64,000 nt of DNA from Streptomyces sp. NBC_01481 (lineage in GTDB: Bacteria > Actinomycetota > Actinomycetes > Streptomycetales > Streptomycetaceae), in contig NZ_JAPEPT010000002.1 of assembly GCF_026339995.1 (NCBI RefSeq), positions 421,001 to 485,000 of the forward strand. The letters are read 5' to 3'. Shown piece after piece: positions 18,779-26,838 of this stretch (its first letter is position 1; every line of letters begins with the position of its first letter). A model generated the notes under the pieces. It was not told the origin of the DNA, did no database searches, and was given only the letters and a program-made list of their open reading frames with translations. The position numbers and the translations under genes were made by a program.

Positions 18779-19464
18779 TGCTCCAGCCGATCCGCCCAGG
18801 CGAGCGCATGCTCGTCGTATGCGCCGACGGCCGCGCGCACGCCTTCGGCGTCGCCGGCCGTGACGGCGTCCACCAGTTCCTCGTGGCCGCTCCACAGCCA
18901 CTGCCGCAACTCCTCGTCGCTGCGCAGAGCGCGCAGATACGGGACGGCGAACACCCAGGTCTGGACGCGCAGCCGGTGCAGGAAGTCACAGATGTAGCGG
19001 TTGGCGACGAGCGCGCAGAGCTCGCGCCAGAAACGCAGGTCGTAGCCGATGAGGATGTCCAGGTCCCCGGCGCGGGCCGCGCGGGCGGCCTCCTCGGCCC
19101 GGCGGCGTACGGACACCAGCGCCTTGCCGGGCACTGCGGTGATGCCGCGCTTCTGCGCATGGTGGAGGACGCCGTCCACGACGAGCGCGCGCGCCTCGAC
19201 CATGCCGCGGTAGTCCTCGACCGAGAACTCGTGGACCTTGAAGCCCCGGTGCTGGTCGGAGTCGAGCAGGCCCTGGGCCGAGAGATCGACGAGGGCCTCG
19301 CGGACGGGCGTGGCGGAGACGCCGTACTGCTCGGCGATCTGCTTGACGGTGAACTCCTGCCCGGGCTGCAGACGTCCGGCCAGGACCTCGTCGCGCAGCG
19401 CGTCCGCGATCTGTTGTCGCAGGGTGTTGCGGGTGACAGCGGAAGTGCTGCCGTTGCCCTGCAT
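18775..19464 (-). CDS. GntR-family (FadR/FCD type) transcriptional regulator
   Basis: A 229-residue regulator. The winged helix is clear (IADALRDEVLAGRLQPGQEF and YGVSATPVREALVDLSAQGL, about 18-65) and is followed by an all-helical FCD ligand domain with the metal-binding pattern D...R...H in LDILIGYDLRFWREL and WSGHEELVDAV. ATG 19464 is favoured over an upstream start because GAAGGAGAAGG lies 5 bases before it. It is divergent from the small hypothetical gene at 19543 and coupled to the downstream glycosyltransferase, its likely target. Confidence 0.9.
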   Translation of the reverse strand: MQGNGSTSAVTRNTLRQQIADALRDEVLAGRLQPGQEFTVKQIAEQYGVSATPVREALVDLSAQGLLDSDQHRGFKVHEFSVEDYRGMVEARALVVDGVLHHAQKRGITAVPGKALVSVRRRAEEAARAARAGDLDILIGYDLRFWRELCALVANRYICDFLHRLRVQTWVFAVPYLRALRSDEELRQWLWSGHEELVDAVTAGDAEGVRAAVGAYDEHALAWADRLEQ

Positions 19465-19542
19465 CGTGGCCTTCTCCTTCGCCGGGGTCCCGGACACGAT
19501 AGGCCAGACGTCACGAACCGGGTGCGGACAGGGGATTCTGAC

Positions 19543-19989
19543 ATGACAGACGTCTTCGAGGCGGCGACGGGTGACGGTCCGCGGCCCGATCTCACCGCAC
19601 GGGCCGCGGAAGTACGGGCCGCGGAGGTGCGCGCCGCGCTGGACGGCCTGCTTCAGATCCGGCGCCTGACGAACACGGCACCCGCGGCGTGGGAGCTCAA
19701 CCGGATGGTGCGCGCGGTCGCCCTCGTCCTGGAGGCGGCGGGCATTCCGCCCTCGGCCGTGGACGCGTCGGGGGCGAGGACGGCGACGGGCTATCGCGTA
19801 CGCGCGTCGGACAGGGCCGGGATGGTGTGCGTGGACTGGCTGGGTCCGCGGGGCGCCGGTGCGGCGCAGGAGGAGGAGCCGGGGCTGGCTCGGTGCGCGG
19901 CGGCGCTGGGGGCGATGGGGTGGGAGGCGCTGATGTACCGGGGGGCGCGGAAGAGGCGGTTCTTGGAGGTGGAGGCGGGGCGGGGGTGA
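19543..19989 (+). CDS. Small hypothetical protein
   Basis: A 148-residue soluble protein that I do not assign to a family. The middle segment TNTAPAAWELNRMVRAVALV and C-terminal GWEALMYRGARKRRFLEVEA look like a compact alpha/beta domain. The frame is open far upstream, antisense to the GntR gene, but the codon-biased and plausible protein begins at ATG 19543. It is divergent from the GntR regulator, with 78 bp between the starts, and might be under its control. Confidence 0.65.
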   Translation: MTDVFEAATGDGPRPDLTARAAEVRAAEVRAALDGLLQIRRLTNTAPAAWELNRMVRAVALVLEAAGIPPSAVDASGARTATGYRVRASDRAGMVCVDWLGPRGAGAAQEEEPGLARCAAALGAMGWEALMYRGARKRRFLEVEAGRG

Positions 19990-20039
19990 GACCGCCTGCG
20001 GCGGGGCTTGTCCCCACCCCGCCCTCCCCCTACGGCCTG

Positions 20040-20232
20040 GCGGCCGTGGGAGGTACCCCCATCCCGAACTGGGGGCAAGCCCCCAGACCCCCAGTACGGC
20101 CTTCGGCCGTAGTCCTCAAACGCCCGACGGGCTGAATGTGCGGCCCAGCCGCACATTCCAGCCCCGTGGGGGTCCCCCCGGACGAAGTCTGGGGGAGTTT
20201 GAGGCGCGGGGGTCCGGGGGCAGCGCCCCCGG
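20040..20232. repeat. Dispersed palindromic repeat, copy 2 (full)
   Basis: The 3' ends of two convergent genes are separated by this block. It has the conserved arm TCCTCAAACGCCCGACGGGC (20113-20132), then an inner stem, AATGTGCGGC-CCA-GCCGCACATT (20135-20157), then a second module, GGGGGTCCCCCCGGACGAAG and TCTGGGGGAG (20168-20197), and the closing arm TTTGAGGCGCGGGGG. The whole can fold as a long compound hairpin and is the likely bidirectional terminator. Confidence 0.8.
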
Positions 20233-20238
20233 GTCGGC

Positions 20239-21594
20239 TTACGCGGTGTGCTCGTCCGCGACCGACAGCGCCGCGTCCAGCGCCGCCAGGCCCTCCTTCG
20301 CCTCCGCCTCGGAGATGTTGCACGGCGGCACCGCGTGCGTGCGGTTCATGTTCACGAACGGCCACAGGCCATGGGACTTGCACGCCGCCGCGAACGCAGC
20401 CATCGGGGCGTTCGCCGCGCCGGTCGCGTTGTACGGCACCAGCGGCTCGCGCGTCTCCTTGTTCCGTACGAGATCGAGCGCCCAGAAGACACCCGTACCG
20501 CGCACCTCGCCGACGCTCGGGTGCCGCTCGGCAAGTTCGCGCAGGCCCGGGCCGAGGACGGTCGCGCCGATGTGGGCGGCCTGTTCGACGACCTTCTCCT
20601 CCGCCATCACATTGATCGTGGCGACGGCGGCCGCGCAGGCGAGCGGGTGCCCGGAGTAGGTGAGGCCGCCGGGGTAGGGGCGGGTCTCGAAGGTCGCGGC
20701 TATCTCGGCGGAGATGGCGACACCGCCGAGCGGTACGTAGCCCGAGTTGACGCCCTTGGCGAAGGTCAGCAGGTCGGGTACGACACCGAAGTGGTCGGCC
20801 GCGAACCACTCGCCGGTGCGGCCGAATCCGGCCATCACCTCGTCGAGCACGAAGACGATCCCGTACCGGTCGCAGATCTCGCGTACGCCCGCGAGATAGC
20901 CGGGCGGAGGCGTCATGATGCCCGCGGTCCCCGGGATGGTCTCCAGGATGATCGCGGCGATCGTCGCCGGGCCCTCGAAGGCGATCGTGTCCTCGAGGTG
21001 CTGGAGGGCGCGGGCGCACTCCTGCTCCTCGGTCTCGGAGTAGAACGGCGACCGGTAGAGGAACGGCCCCCAGAAGTGCACGACACCGGAGGTGCCGTTG
21101 TCGGAGGCCCAGCGGCGCGGGTCCCCGGTGAGGTTGATCGCGGTCGCCGTACCGCCGTGGTACGAGCGGTAGGCGCTGAGGACCTTCGGGCGGCCCGTGT
21201 GCAGCCGGGCCATCCGGATGGCGTTCTCCACGGCCTCGGCGCCGCCGTTGGTGAAGAAGATCTTGTCGAGGTCGCCCGGGGTCCGCTCGGCGATGAGGCG
21301 TGCGGCCTCGGAACGGGCCTCGACGGCGAACGCAGGCGCGAAGGTGGTGAGCCTGCCGGCCTGCTCCTGGATCGCGGCGACGACCTTGGGGTGCTGGTGG
21401 CCGATGTTCGTGTAGACAAGGCCGCTGGTGAAGTCGAGGTAGCGGTTCCCGTCGTAGTCCCAGAAGTACGAGCCCTCGGCACCGGCGACGGCGAGCGGGT
21501 CGATCAGGCCCTGGGCGGACCAGGAGTGGAACACATGCGCACGGTCTGCGGCCTTCACGGCCGCGCCGGCCTGGGGGTCGGGATGAGGGGTCAT
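20239..21594 (-). CDS. Class III (omega) aminotransferase
   Basis: A 451-residue PLP enzyme. The cofactor lysine lies in LLTFAKGVNSGYVPLGGVAI (about 264-283); FTNGGAEAVENAIRMARLHT binds the phosphate, and FVLDEVMAGFGRTGEWFA carries the pyridine-binding Asp. The family transfers omega- or alpha-amino groups from beta-alanine, GABA or similar donors to pyruvate or 2-oxoglutarate. The catabolic donor cannot be read from sequence. ATG at 21594 is chosen; an upstream extension to 21669 runs into repeat DNA. No pathway partner is adjacent. Confidence 0.9.
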   Translation of the reverse strand: MTPHPDPQAGAAVKAADRAHVFHSWSAQGLIDPLAVAGAEGSYFWDYDGNRYLDFTSGLVYTNIGHQHPKVVAAIQEQAGRLTTFAPAFAVEARSEAARLIAERTPGDLDKIFFTNGGAEAVENAIRMARLHTGRPKVLSAYRSYHGGTATAINLTGDPRRWASDNGTSGVVHFWGPFLYRSPFYSETEEQECARALQHLEDTIAFEGPATIAAIILETIPGTAGIMTPPPGYLAGVREICDRYGIVFVLDEVMAGFGRTGEWFAADHFGVVPDLLTFAKGVNSGYVPLGGVAISAEIAATFETRPYPGGLTYSGHPLACAAAVATINVMAEEKVVEQAAHIGATVLGPGLRELAERHPSVGEVRGTGVFWALDLVRNKETREPLVPYNATGAANAPMAAFAAACKSHGLWPFVNMNRTHAVPPCNISEAEAKEGLAALDAALSVADEHTA

Positions 21595-21708
21595 GCGGGC
21601 AAGCGTAAGGAGGGGCGGCTGGGGAGGGACATGGCCACGGTGTATGGCCGTGGCGCTGTTCCTGGGCACTGTGTCGCGTCAGCGGGTCGCCTGCGGCGGG
21701 CTTTGCCC

Positions 21709-21840
21709 CCGCCTGTATGCGACCTCCGGCCGCATGTCCTCAATCACCGGACGGGCTGGATGTGCGGCCCTGCCGCACATTTCAGGTCCGTCGGCGATTG
21801 AGGCGCCGGGTTCGGGGCGGAGCCCCGAGCTAGGCCCGAG
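21709..21840. repeat. Dispersed palindromic repeat, copy 3
   Basis: A long near-perfect hairpin. CCTCAATCACCGGACGGGCT (from 21738) and the inner GATGTGCGGC pair with GCCGCACATTTCAG and CCGTCGGCGATTGAGG around a three-base loop (21736-21802). Unlike the other copies it lies between divergent genes, close to the MarR-controlled promoter, so it is not a simple gene-end terminator here. Confidence 0.8.
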
Positions 21841-21856
21841 CCCCGCCCTCAGCCCA

Positions 21857-21892
21857 TTGACAGCAGGCTGTCGATATGACAGATTGCTGTCA
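21857..21892. promoter_or_regulatory. 35-bp dyad operator with overlapping promoter for the DJ-1/MarR pair
   Basis: TGACAGCA (21858-21865) and CTGTC (21868-21872) are mirrored by GACAG (21878-21882) and TGCTGTCA (21885-21892): 13 of 17 base pairs in a nested double dyad. A TTGACA box begins at 21857, so a bound repressor would cover the -35 element. The site is 20 bp upstream of the DJ-1-like gene, whose downstream partner is a MarR regulator, the obvious candidate ligand. Confidence 0.75.
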
Positions 21893-21911
21893 TCGAGCCA
21901 GGAGGGCCACC

Positions 21912-22505
21912 ATGAGCACCCGCACCGTTCATCTCGCCGTCTACGACACCTTCGCCGACTGGGAAACCGGCCACACCACCGCGCACCTCACCCAGAACGG
22001 CTTCACCGTCCGCACCGTCGGCCCCACCACCGGCCCCGTCACCACCATGGGCGGCGTCCGTATCCAGCCCGATCTCGCCCTCGGCGAGCTCGACCCCGAG
22101 GACAGCGCCCTGCTCATCCTCACCGGCGCACACCTGTGGGACGCGGGCGACGACCTCGCCCCCTTCGCCGCCAAGGCGCGTGCCTTCCTCGATGCCGGTG
22201 TCCCCGTGGCCGCCATCTGCGGTGCCACCGCCGGGCTCGCCCGCGAGGGGCTGCTCGACGACCGCGATCACACCAGCGCCGTCTCCTTCTACCTCGGCGC
22301 CACCGGCTACAAGGGCGGCGACCACTACCGCGAGGCCGACGCCGTCACCGACCGCGATCTGATCACCGCGGGCCCCACCGAGCCCGTCGCGTTCGCGCGC
22401 GAGGTCTTCGCCAGGCTCGGTGTGTACGAGGGCGAGAAGCTGGACGCCTGGTACCGGCTGTTCCACGACTCGGACGCCTCCGCCTTCGCGGTCCTCGACT
22501 CATGA
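21912..22505 (+). CDS. DJ-1/PfpI-family glutamine-amidotransferase-like protein
   Basis: A 197-residue single-domain protein with the flavodoxin-like core of the DJ-1/PfpI family. The nucleophile cysteine is in VAAICGATAGLAREGLLD (about residue 104), and LLILTGAHLWDAG forms the preceding strand. Functions in the family range from glyoxalase and deglycase activities to chaperone-like roles. GGAGGG lies 6 bases before the ATG at 21912. It overlaps the MarR gene by ATGA, and both lie behind the dyad operator, suggesting induction by a small reactive or toxic molecule. Confidence 0.88.
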   Translation: MSTRTVHLAVYDTFADWETGHTTAHLTQNGFTVRTVGPTTGPVTTMGGVRIQPDLALGELDPEDSALLILTGAHLWDAGDDLAPFAAKARAFLDAGVPVAAICGATAGLAREGLLDDRDHTSAVSFYLGATGYKGGDHYREADAVTDRDLITAGPTEPVAFAREVFARLGVYEGEKLDAWYRLFHDSDASAFAVLDS

Positions 22506-22966
22506 GCCGCGAGGAACAGGACCTGCTCAGCCGCACAGCCCTCGGCGTCTTCCGGCTGAACGGCCAATTCCTCGCCGTCTCCGAGGAGTTGGCGAAGCCC
22601 GCCGGGCTGACCGCGGCCTGGTGGCAGGTCCTCGGAGCCGTACTGCACGAGCCGCTGCCCGTCGCCGGGATCGCCCGCGCCATGGGCATCACGCGCCAGA
22701 GCGTGCAGCGCATCGCCGATCTGCTCGTCGAGCGGGGCCTCGCGGCGTACGAAGCCAACCCCGCCCACCGCCGGGCCAAACTCCTGCGCCCCACCGACGA
22801 CGGCCGCGCCGCGATCACCCGGATCGACCCCGGCCACGCGGCGCTTGCCGCCCGTCTCGCCGAGGCACTGGGCCCCGAGCAGTTCGCCGAGACCGCACGG
22901 ATCCTGGAGCAGCTCTCCAAAGCCATGGACAGCCTCGGGCCGCTCCCGCCGGATCCTGATCTGTAA
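22502..22966 (+). CDS. MarR-family transcriptional regulator
   Basis: A 154-residue winged-helix regulator. The recognition helix region is VAGIARAMGITRQSVQRIAD with the wing around YEANPAHRRAKLLRPTDDG (about 58-102); dimerisation helices lie at both ends. MarR proteins release DNA on binding phenolics or after oxidation. There is one ATGA overlap with the DJ-1 gene (22502-22505). Together with the dyad at 21858-21892 this is a self-controlled two-gene unit; no cysteine is present, so redox sensing through thiols is unlikely. Confidence 0.9.
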   Translation: MSREEQDLLSRTALGVFRLNGQFLAVSEELAKPAGLTAAWWQVLGAVLHEPLPVAGIARAMGITRQSVQRIADLLVERGLAAYEANPAHRRAKLLRPTDDGRAAITRIDPGHAALAARLAEALGPEQFAETARILEQLSKAMDSLGPLPPDPDL

Positions 22967-23035
22967 GCCCCGGTTCGGCGCGCACTATCCTCGGTCCGTC
23001 GGCAGCGAAGCGGTACGGGGGAAGGGCGCACGGCG

Positions 23036-24682
23036 ATGGAGCCTCTGGCACCAGCAGATCCACGGCACATCGGCGAGTACCGCCTGCTGGCCCGCCTCGG
23101 CGCGGGCGGCATGGGGCAGGTCTACCTCGCCCGCAACGACCGCGGCCGCACCGTCGCCGTCAAGCTCGTACGCCATGAGCTCGCCGAGCAGGAGGAGTTC
23201 CGAAACCGCTTCCGCCAGGAAGTACGGGCCGCTCTGCGCGTCGGCGGCGAGTGGACCGCGCCCGTGCTCGACGCCGACACCGAGGCGCCCGTGCCCTGGG
23301 TCGCCACGGGCTACATCGCCGGACCCGCCCTGCACACCGTCGTCTCCGGCGACCACGGCCCCCTGCCCGAGCGTTCCGTCCGTATCCTCGCCTCCGGCCT
23401 CGCGCACGCCCTGCGCAACATCCACGCCGCCGGCCTCATCCACCGCGACCTCAAGCCGTCGAACATCCTCGTCACCATCGACGGCCCCCGCGTCATCGAC
23501 TTCGGCATAGCCCGCGCCCTGGAGACCGTCACCGACGGCGGTCTGACCCGCACCGGCGCGCTCGTCGGCTCGCCCGGCTTCATGGCTCCGGAGCAGGTAC
23601 GCGGCGACCGCGTCACGCCCGCCTGCGACATCTTCTGCCTCGGCTCGGTTCTCGCGTACGCGGCGACGGGCCGGATGCCGTTCGGTTCGGCGGACAGCGG
23701 GGTGCACGCGCTGATGTTCCGTATCGCGCAGGAGGAACCGGACCTGGAGGGCCTTCCGGAGAGCCTGGCCGGTCTCGTACGGGACTGCCTGCACAAGGAC
23801 CCCGAGGCGCGCCCGACGATCGAGAGGATCCTGGAGCTCACCACCTCCGACGCGACCGCCGAGCCCTGGCTGCCGGGCGCGCTGATCGCCCAACTCGGCC
23901 GCCATGCGGTCCAGTTGCTGGAGGTGGAACAGCCGCAGGCAGCGGCGCCGGTCCAGCCGCCGACGATGACCGCGCCCGCCCCCAAGCCACCCGGCCCGAC
24001 GCCGCTGCCCACAGCGCCCCCGCCGCTGCCCGCCTACGGCTACCCGCACGCGGCGGTCCCGGTCACGCACGCCCCGCCGATGCCGTACCAGCCGATGCCC
24101 GCCCCCTACGCGCCCCCGCCCCCGCCTCGCAAGAGGGGCGGCACGATCGCCCTGATCGCGGTCGCCCTGCTGGTCGCGGTGGCCGCGGGCGGCTCGGTGT
24201 ACGCGCTCATGGGCGACGACGGCAAGAAGTCCCCGGCGGACGCCAAGCCGGGCCCCACGACCTCCGCGCCGACGACCCCCAGCACGAACAAGCCGTCCAC
24301 GCCCGCCGGTTCCTCCCAGCCCCCGACCTCGCCCGGCACCCAGGAGGGCGGCGTCCCCGCGGAGTACGTCGGCACCTGGCAGGCCTCCTTCGCCACGGCA
24401 GACGGCAACAACACCCGCACCATGACGATCACCCGGGGCACGACGGGCACCCAGGTCATGACCCTGTCGGGCACCGGCCCGAACTACGACTGCACCTGGT
24501 CCGCCACCCTCCGGGCCTCTGGCCCGCCCCTCGAACTCGGCCCGACCCAGGTCACATCGGGCGACCCGAAGCAGTGCGCCCCGGGCCAGTGGAGCCGCCT
24601 GGACATGCCGAACGACACGACGATCGTCCGCGAACTGGTGGGCTCGGGCGGGGCGCCGCTCACGTACACGAAGTCGGGCTGA
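23036..24682 (+). CDS. Transmembrane Ser/Thr protein kinase with one GTW/Cys2 extracellular module
   Basis: A 548-residue Hanks-type kinase: P-loop LGAGGMGQVYLA, catalytic K43, HRDLKPSN (D138) and DFG (D155-G157). A Pro-rich juxtamembrane region (about 300-366) leads to a transmembrane helix at 369-391, then a Pro/Thr linker and an extracellular beta domain (446-540, from GTWQASF, with C486 and C514). There are no PASTA repeats, so the ligand is not muropeptide by the usual route. The outer module recurs twice in the kinase at 29490, indicating a paralogous pair. ATG 23036 has GGGGAAGGG upstream. Confidence 0.92.
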   Translation: MEPLAPADPRHIGEYRLLARLGAGGMGQVYLARNDRGRTVAVKLVRHELAEQEEFRNRFRQEVRAALRVGGEWTAPVLDADTEAPVPWVATGYIAGPALHTVVSGDHGPLPERSVRILASGLAHALRNIHAAGLIHRDLKPSNILVTIDGPRVIDFGIARALETVTDGGLTRTGALVGSPGFMAPEQVRGDRVTPACDIFCLGSVLAYAATGRMPFGSADSGVHALMFRIAQEEPDLEGLPESLAGLVRDCLHKDPEARPTIERILELTTSDATAEPWLPGALIAQLGRHAVQLLEVEQPQAAAPVQPPTMTAPAPKPPGPTPLPTAPPPLPAYGYPHAAVPVTHAPPMPYQPMPAPYAPPPPPRKRGGTIALIAVALLVAVAAGGSVYALMGDDGKKSPADAKPGPTTSAPTTPSTNKPSTPAGSSQPPTSPGTQEGGVPAEYVGTWQASFATADGNNTRTMTITRGTTGTQVMTLSGTGPNYDCTWSATLRASGPPLELGPTQVTSGDPKQCAPGQWSRLDMPNDTTIVRELVGSGGAPLTYTKSG

Positions 24683-24749
24683 GCACCGCCCACTTGACCA
24701 GCTCCGCCGAAACGGATTCCGGCGGGGCTGCTTCCTGTCGGGCCGTGCC

Positions 24750-25106
24750 CTATCCCATGGCGCGCGCCAATGCGGCCTTCTCTTCCCCGAAGGCCTCCTC
24801 GTGCTCGGGCTTCAGCGTGATAGAGGCCCCTGCGCGCTCCAGGAGGACGAGCGAGGTGACCAACAAGCCGCGCATCAGCCCGTGCGGCACCGGATTCCGG
24901 GTCGAGGAGTAGGTGCCGTACAGGCCCTCCACGAACGCCCGGAACGTCGGCAGCTCCACGTCACAGCCGCCTTGATCGCTCGGTGTGAGGCCGGTCGGCA
25001 GCTCCACGAACTCCGCCGCGCCCCGCGCAAGGGAGGCGTACAGCCGTCCGCTGTAGTAGCCCGCGTCCCAGAGCGTCTCGCCGTCCAGCTCGAAGGGGTA
25101 ACTCAA
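24750..25106 (-). CDS. Small hypothetical protein (DUF6086-like)
   Basis: A 118-residue soluble protein beginning (TTG) MSYPFELDGETLWDAGYYSG, with central ELPTFRAFVEGLYGTYSSTR and a helical LLVTSLVLLERAGASI. The pattern resembles small Streptomyces proteins grouped as DUF6086, but I hold this loosely. Its TTG overlaps the stop of the gene at 25103 (TTGA), so the two are translationally coupled. Function unknown; the context is the XRE/DUF397 accessory region. Confidence 0.65.
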   Translation of the reverse strand: MSYPFELDGETLWDAGYYSGRLYASLARGAAEFVELPTGLTPSDQGGCDVELPTFRAFVEGLYGTYSSTRNPVPHGLMRGLLVTSLVLLERAGASITLKPEHEEAFGEEKAALARAMG

Positions 25107-25567
25107 TCTGCGATCTCCAGCCTGAAGTCAAGGTCGGGGGGCTCCCGCCTGAGCTGTTTACCATGCAGCAATGCGGCCGCTGCGTTGAGCAGGAGGAGGG
25201 GGTGCACGAACCGCCCCTCTGCGGCCGGCGGGAACCTCCAGGACAGCGGCCAGGTGCGGCCGCGCAGGGCGGGGATGGGTACGTAACTCACATGGGCCGG
25301 CCCCGAGTTGAGACGGGTCACGCCGCGCGGCCAGGGGCGGTGGGACGTACTCCCCGCCGGTACGAGGAAGTAGACCGACCGCCGCCCGTACGCCTCTATG
25401 ACGACAGGGCCGGGGTCCCCGCCGGTCATCCGCTCCATCAGATCGGCGAGGCTGCGGCCGTCTTCGTCGTCGACGCGGACAGCGTCGAATTGCACGCCCG
25501 CCTTACGGAGCTGGAATCCGGAAGCCGGAATCCAATCGAGGTTCAGTTGGCGACTTTGCGTATCCAC
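25103..25567 (-). CDS. Hypothetical protein coupled to the DUF6086-like gene
   Basis: A 154-residue protein of unknown function. Recognisable stretches are LNLDWIPASGFQLRKAGVQF, MTGGDPGPVVIEAYGRRSVY, SYVPIPALRGRTWPLSWRFP and the end FVHPLLLLNAAAALL. Small proteins of this kind accompany XRE/DUF397 loci in Streptomyces. The start is uncertain: GTG 25567 is the only plausible start just ahead of the conserved part, and it has a weak ribosome site; the frame is open to 25825. It is divergent from the XRE regulator gene at 25724. Confidence 0.6.
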   Translation of the reverse strand: MDTQSRQLNLDWIPASGFQLRKAGVQFDAVRVDDEDGRSLADLMERMTGGDPGPVVIEAYGRRSVYFLVPAGSTSHRPWPRGVTRLNSGPAHVSYVPIPALRGRTWPLSWRFPPAAEGRFVHPLLLLNAAAALLHGKQLRREPPDLDFRLEIAD

Positions 25568-25687
25568 AAGGACAGTCTGTGTGACCTCGGCTAGCGTTTT
25601 CCATGGCCTTGCGCAGGGCGTCGCGAAGGGGTTGACCTGCGCGAACTGCCTTGTAGACGGGTCGAATTCGGCGGGGACTGATGGTGA

Positions 25688-25707
25688 CCGGTTGAGTCCG
25701 GTTGAGT
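25688..25707 (+). promoter_or_regulatory. 10-bp direct repeat upstream of the XRE regulator
   Basis: CCGGTTGAGT occurs twice head to tail, ending 16 bp before the XRE start codon. Identical face-of-helix spacing and position suit an operator for the XRE regulator itself or for a divergent promoter. No clear -10 element was found. Confidence 0.45.
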
Positions 25708-25723
25708 CGATTGGTGATCGCAC

Positions 25724-26560
25724 ATGGCACGAGCGGAAAACAAGGAAACGGCCGGTTCGGCGACGCGTTTGGTAGCGGATATCGCCCGCAGGATGCGTGC
25801 TCGGAAGGGGTTGACGCAGGAGCAATTAGGGAGCGAACTCGGCTTCTCGGCGGCGGCAGTGAGCGCGATGGAGACGTGTGCGCAGCCCGCCAGCGACGAG
25901 ATGCTCGTGGAGCTGGAGCGGGTGCTCGGGGACGGGATGGGCATCTTCGAGCAGGCGCGGGAGTACGTACGGCTGGACAAGTACCCGGCGCAGTTCAAGG
26001 ACTACGCGCTGCTGGAGCAGCGGGCGTTGGGGTTGTCGCTGTACGCAACGCTCGTCGTGCACGGCCTGTTCCAGACGGAGGAGTACGCGCAGGCGCTGAT
26101 CGGCGGCGGCTATCCGCCGCTCCCCGAGGAGCGGGTGGAGGAGCTGGTCGAGGTCCGGATGGTACGGCGGGCGCTCTTCGAGCGGGAGCCGGTGGCGCTG
26201 ATCGAGCTGATCCTGGAGGAGTCCGTACTGAGGCGGACGATCGGCAGCGAGGAGGTGATGCGTGGCCAGATGCGGCACCTTGCGGAGTGTGCGCGGCGGC
26301 GTAACGTGACGCTGCAGGTCTTGCCGCTGGACTGCGGTCTCAGCGGCGAACACGCAGGCAACAATGGCGGAATGACTCTGGTGGAAACGCCGGACCACGA
26401 CCACCTGGTCTACCTGGAGATCCAGTTCGAGAGCCTGCTGATCAAGGACCCTGCAAAGGTGAGCACTTACGCGCAACGGTATGCGAAGATCCGGGCACAG
26501 GCCCTGGGTCCTCGTGAATCGCTGGGCCTCATCGAGCGGTTGGCGGGAGAACAGCAATGA
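25724..26560 (+). CDS. XRE-family regulator with DUF5753, containing a TTA codon
   Basis: A 278-residue protein with an N-terminal helix-turn-helix (IARRMRARKGLTQEQLGSEL then GFSAAAVSAMETC, about 20-53) and a C-terminal DUF5753 domain (about 85-275). This is the typical partner of DUF397 proteins, and the next gene overlaps it by ATGA. Leu35, inside the helix-turn-helix, is encoded by TTA (25826-25828), the rare codon read by the bldA tRNA in Streptomyces, so its expression is expected to be developmentally gated. These pairs control morphogenesis or antibiotic production in some streptomycetes and behave like toxin-antitoxin-like switches in others. Confidence 0.93.
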   Translation: MARAENKETAGSATRLVADIARRMRARKGLTQEQLGSELGFSAAAVSAMETCAQPASDEMLVELERVLGDGMGIFEQAREYVRLDKYPAQFKDYALLEQRALGLSLYATLVVHGLFQTEEYAQALIGGGYPPLPEERVEELVEVRMVRRALFEREPVALIELILEESVLRRTIGSEEVMRGQMRHLAECARRRNVTLQVLPLDCGLSGEHAGNNGGMTLVETPDHDHLVYLEIQFESLLIKDPAKVSTYAQRYAKIRAQALGPRESLGLIERLAGEQQ

Positions 26561-26793
26561 GCGACACCCTGCGATGGTTCAAGTCCAGCTACAGCGACAG
26601 CAGCGGCGGCGAATGCATCGAGGTGGCCTTCGACTGGCGCAAGTCCTCATACAGCAGCGACAGCGGCGGTGAATGCGTCGAGGTCGCCACCTGCCCGGAG
26701 GCCATCCACATCCGCGACTCCAAGAACCCCGACGGCCCCACCTTCACGGTCACCCCGACCGCCTGGTCGTCCTTCGTCACCGGCGTCGCCTAG
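26557..26793 (+). CDS. DUF397 protein with internal duplication
   Basis: A 78-residue protein. DUF397 normally has one W.KSSYS...GG.CVEVA motif; here it appears twice, as WFKSSYSDSSGGECIEVAF (about 7-25) and WRKSSYSSDSGGECVEVAT (about 27-45), before the usual IHIRDSKNPDGPTFTVTPTA end. The duplication is also visible in DNA as two related 57-60-bp blocks. DUF397 proteins work with the preceding XRE regulator, probably by direct contact. Its ATG overlaps the XRE stop. Confidence 0.92.
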   Translation: MSDTLRWFKSSYSDSSGGECIEVAFDWRKSSYSSDSGGECVEVATCPEAIHIRDSKNPDGPTFTVTPTAWSSFVTGVA

Positions 26794-26838
26794 GCAGCGG
26801 GGCCCGGGTGCGAGCCGGGCCCCGCGCCGAGTTGGCGG

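Noticed and set aside
20040..20232. CRISPR-like alternation of repeats
   Set aside because: The block is a compound palindrome, not direct repeats with regular unique spacers, and no cas gene is present.
25503..25604. Alternative minus-strand frame beginning MENASRGHTDCPC
   Set aside because: It overlaps the start of the gene at 25103 in another frame and has no conserved features.
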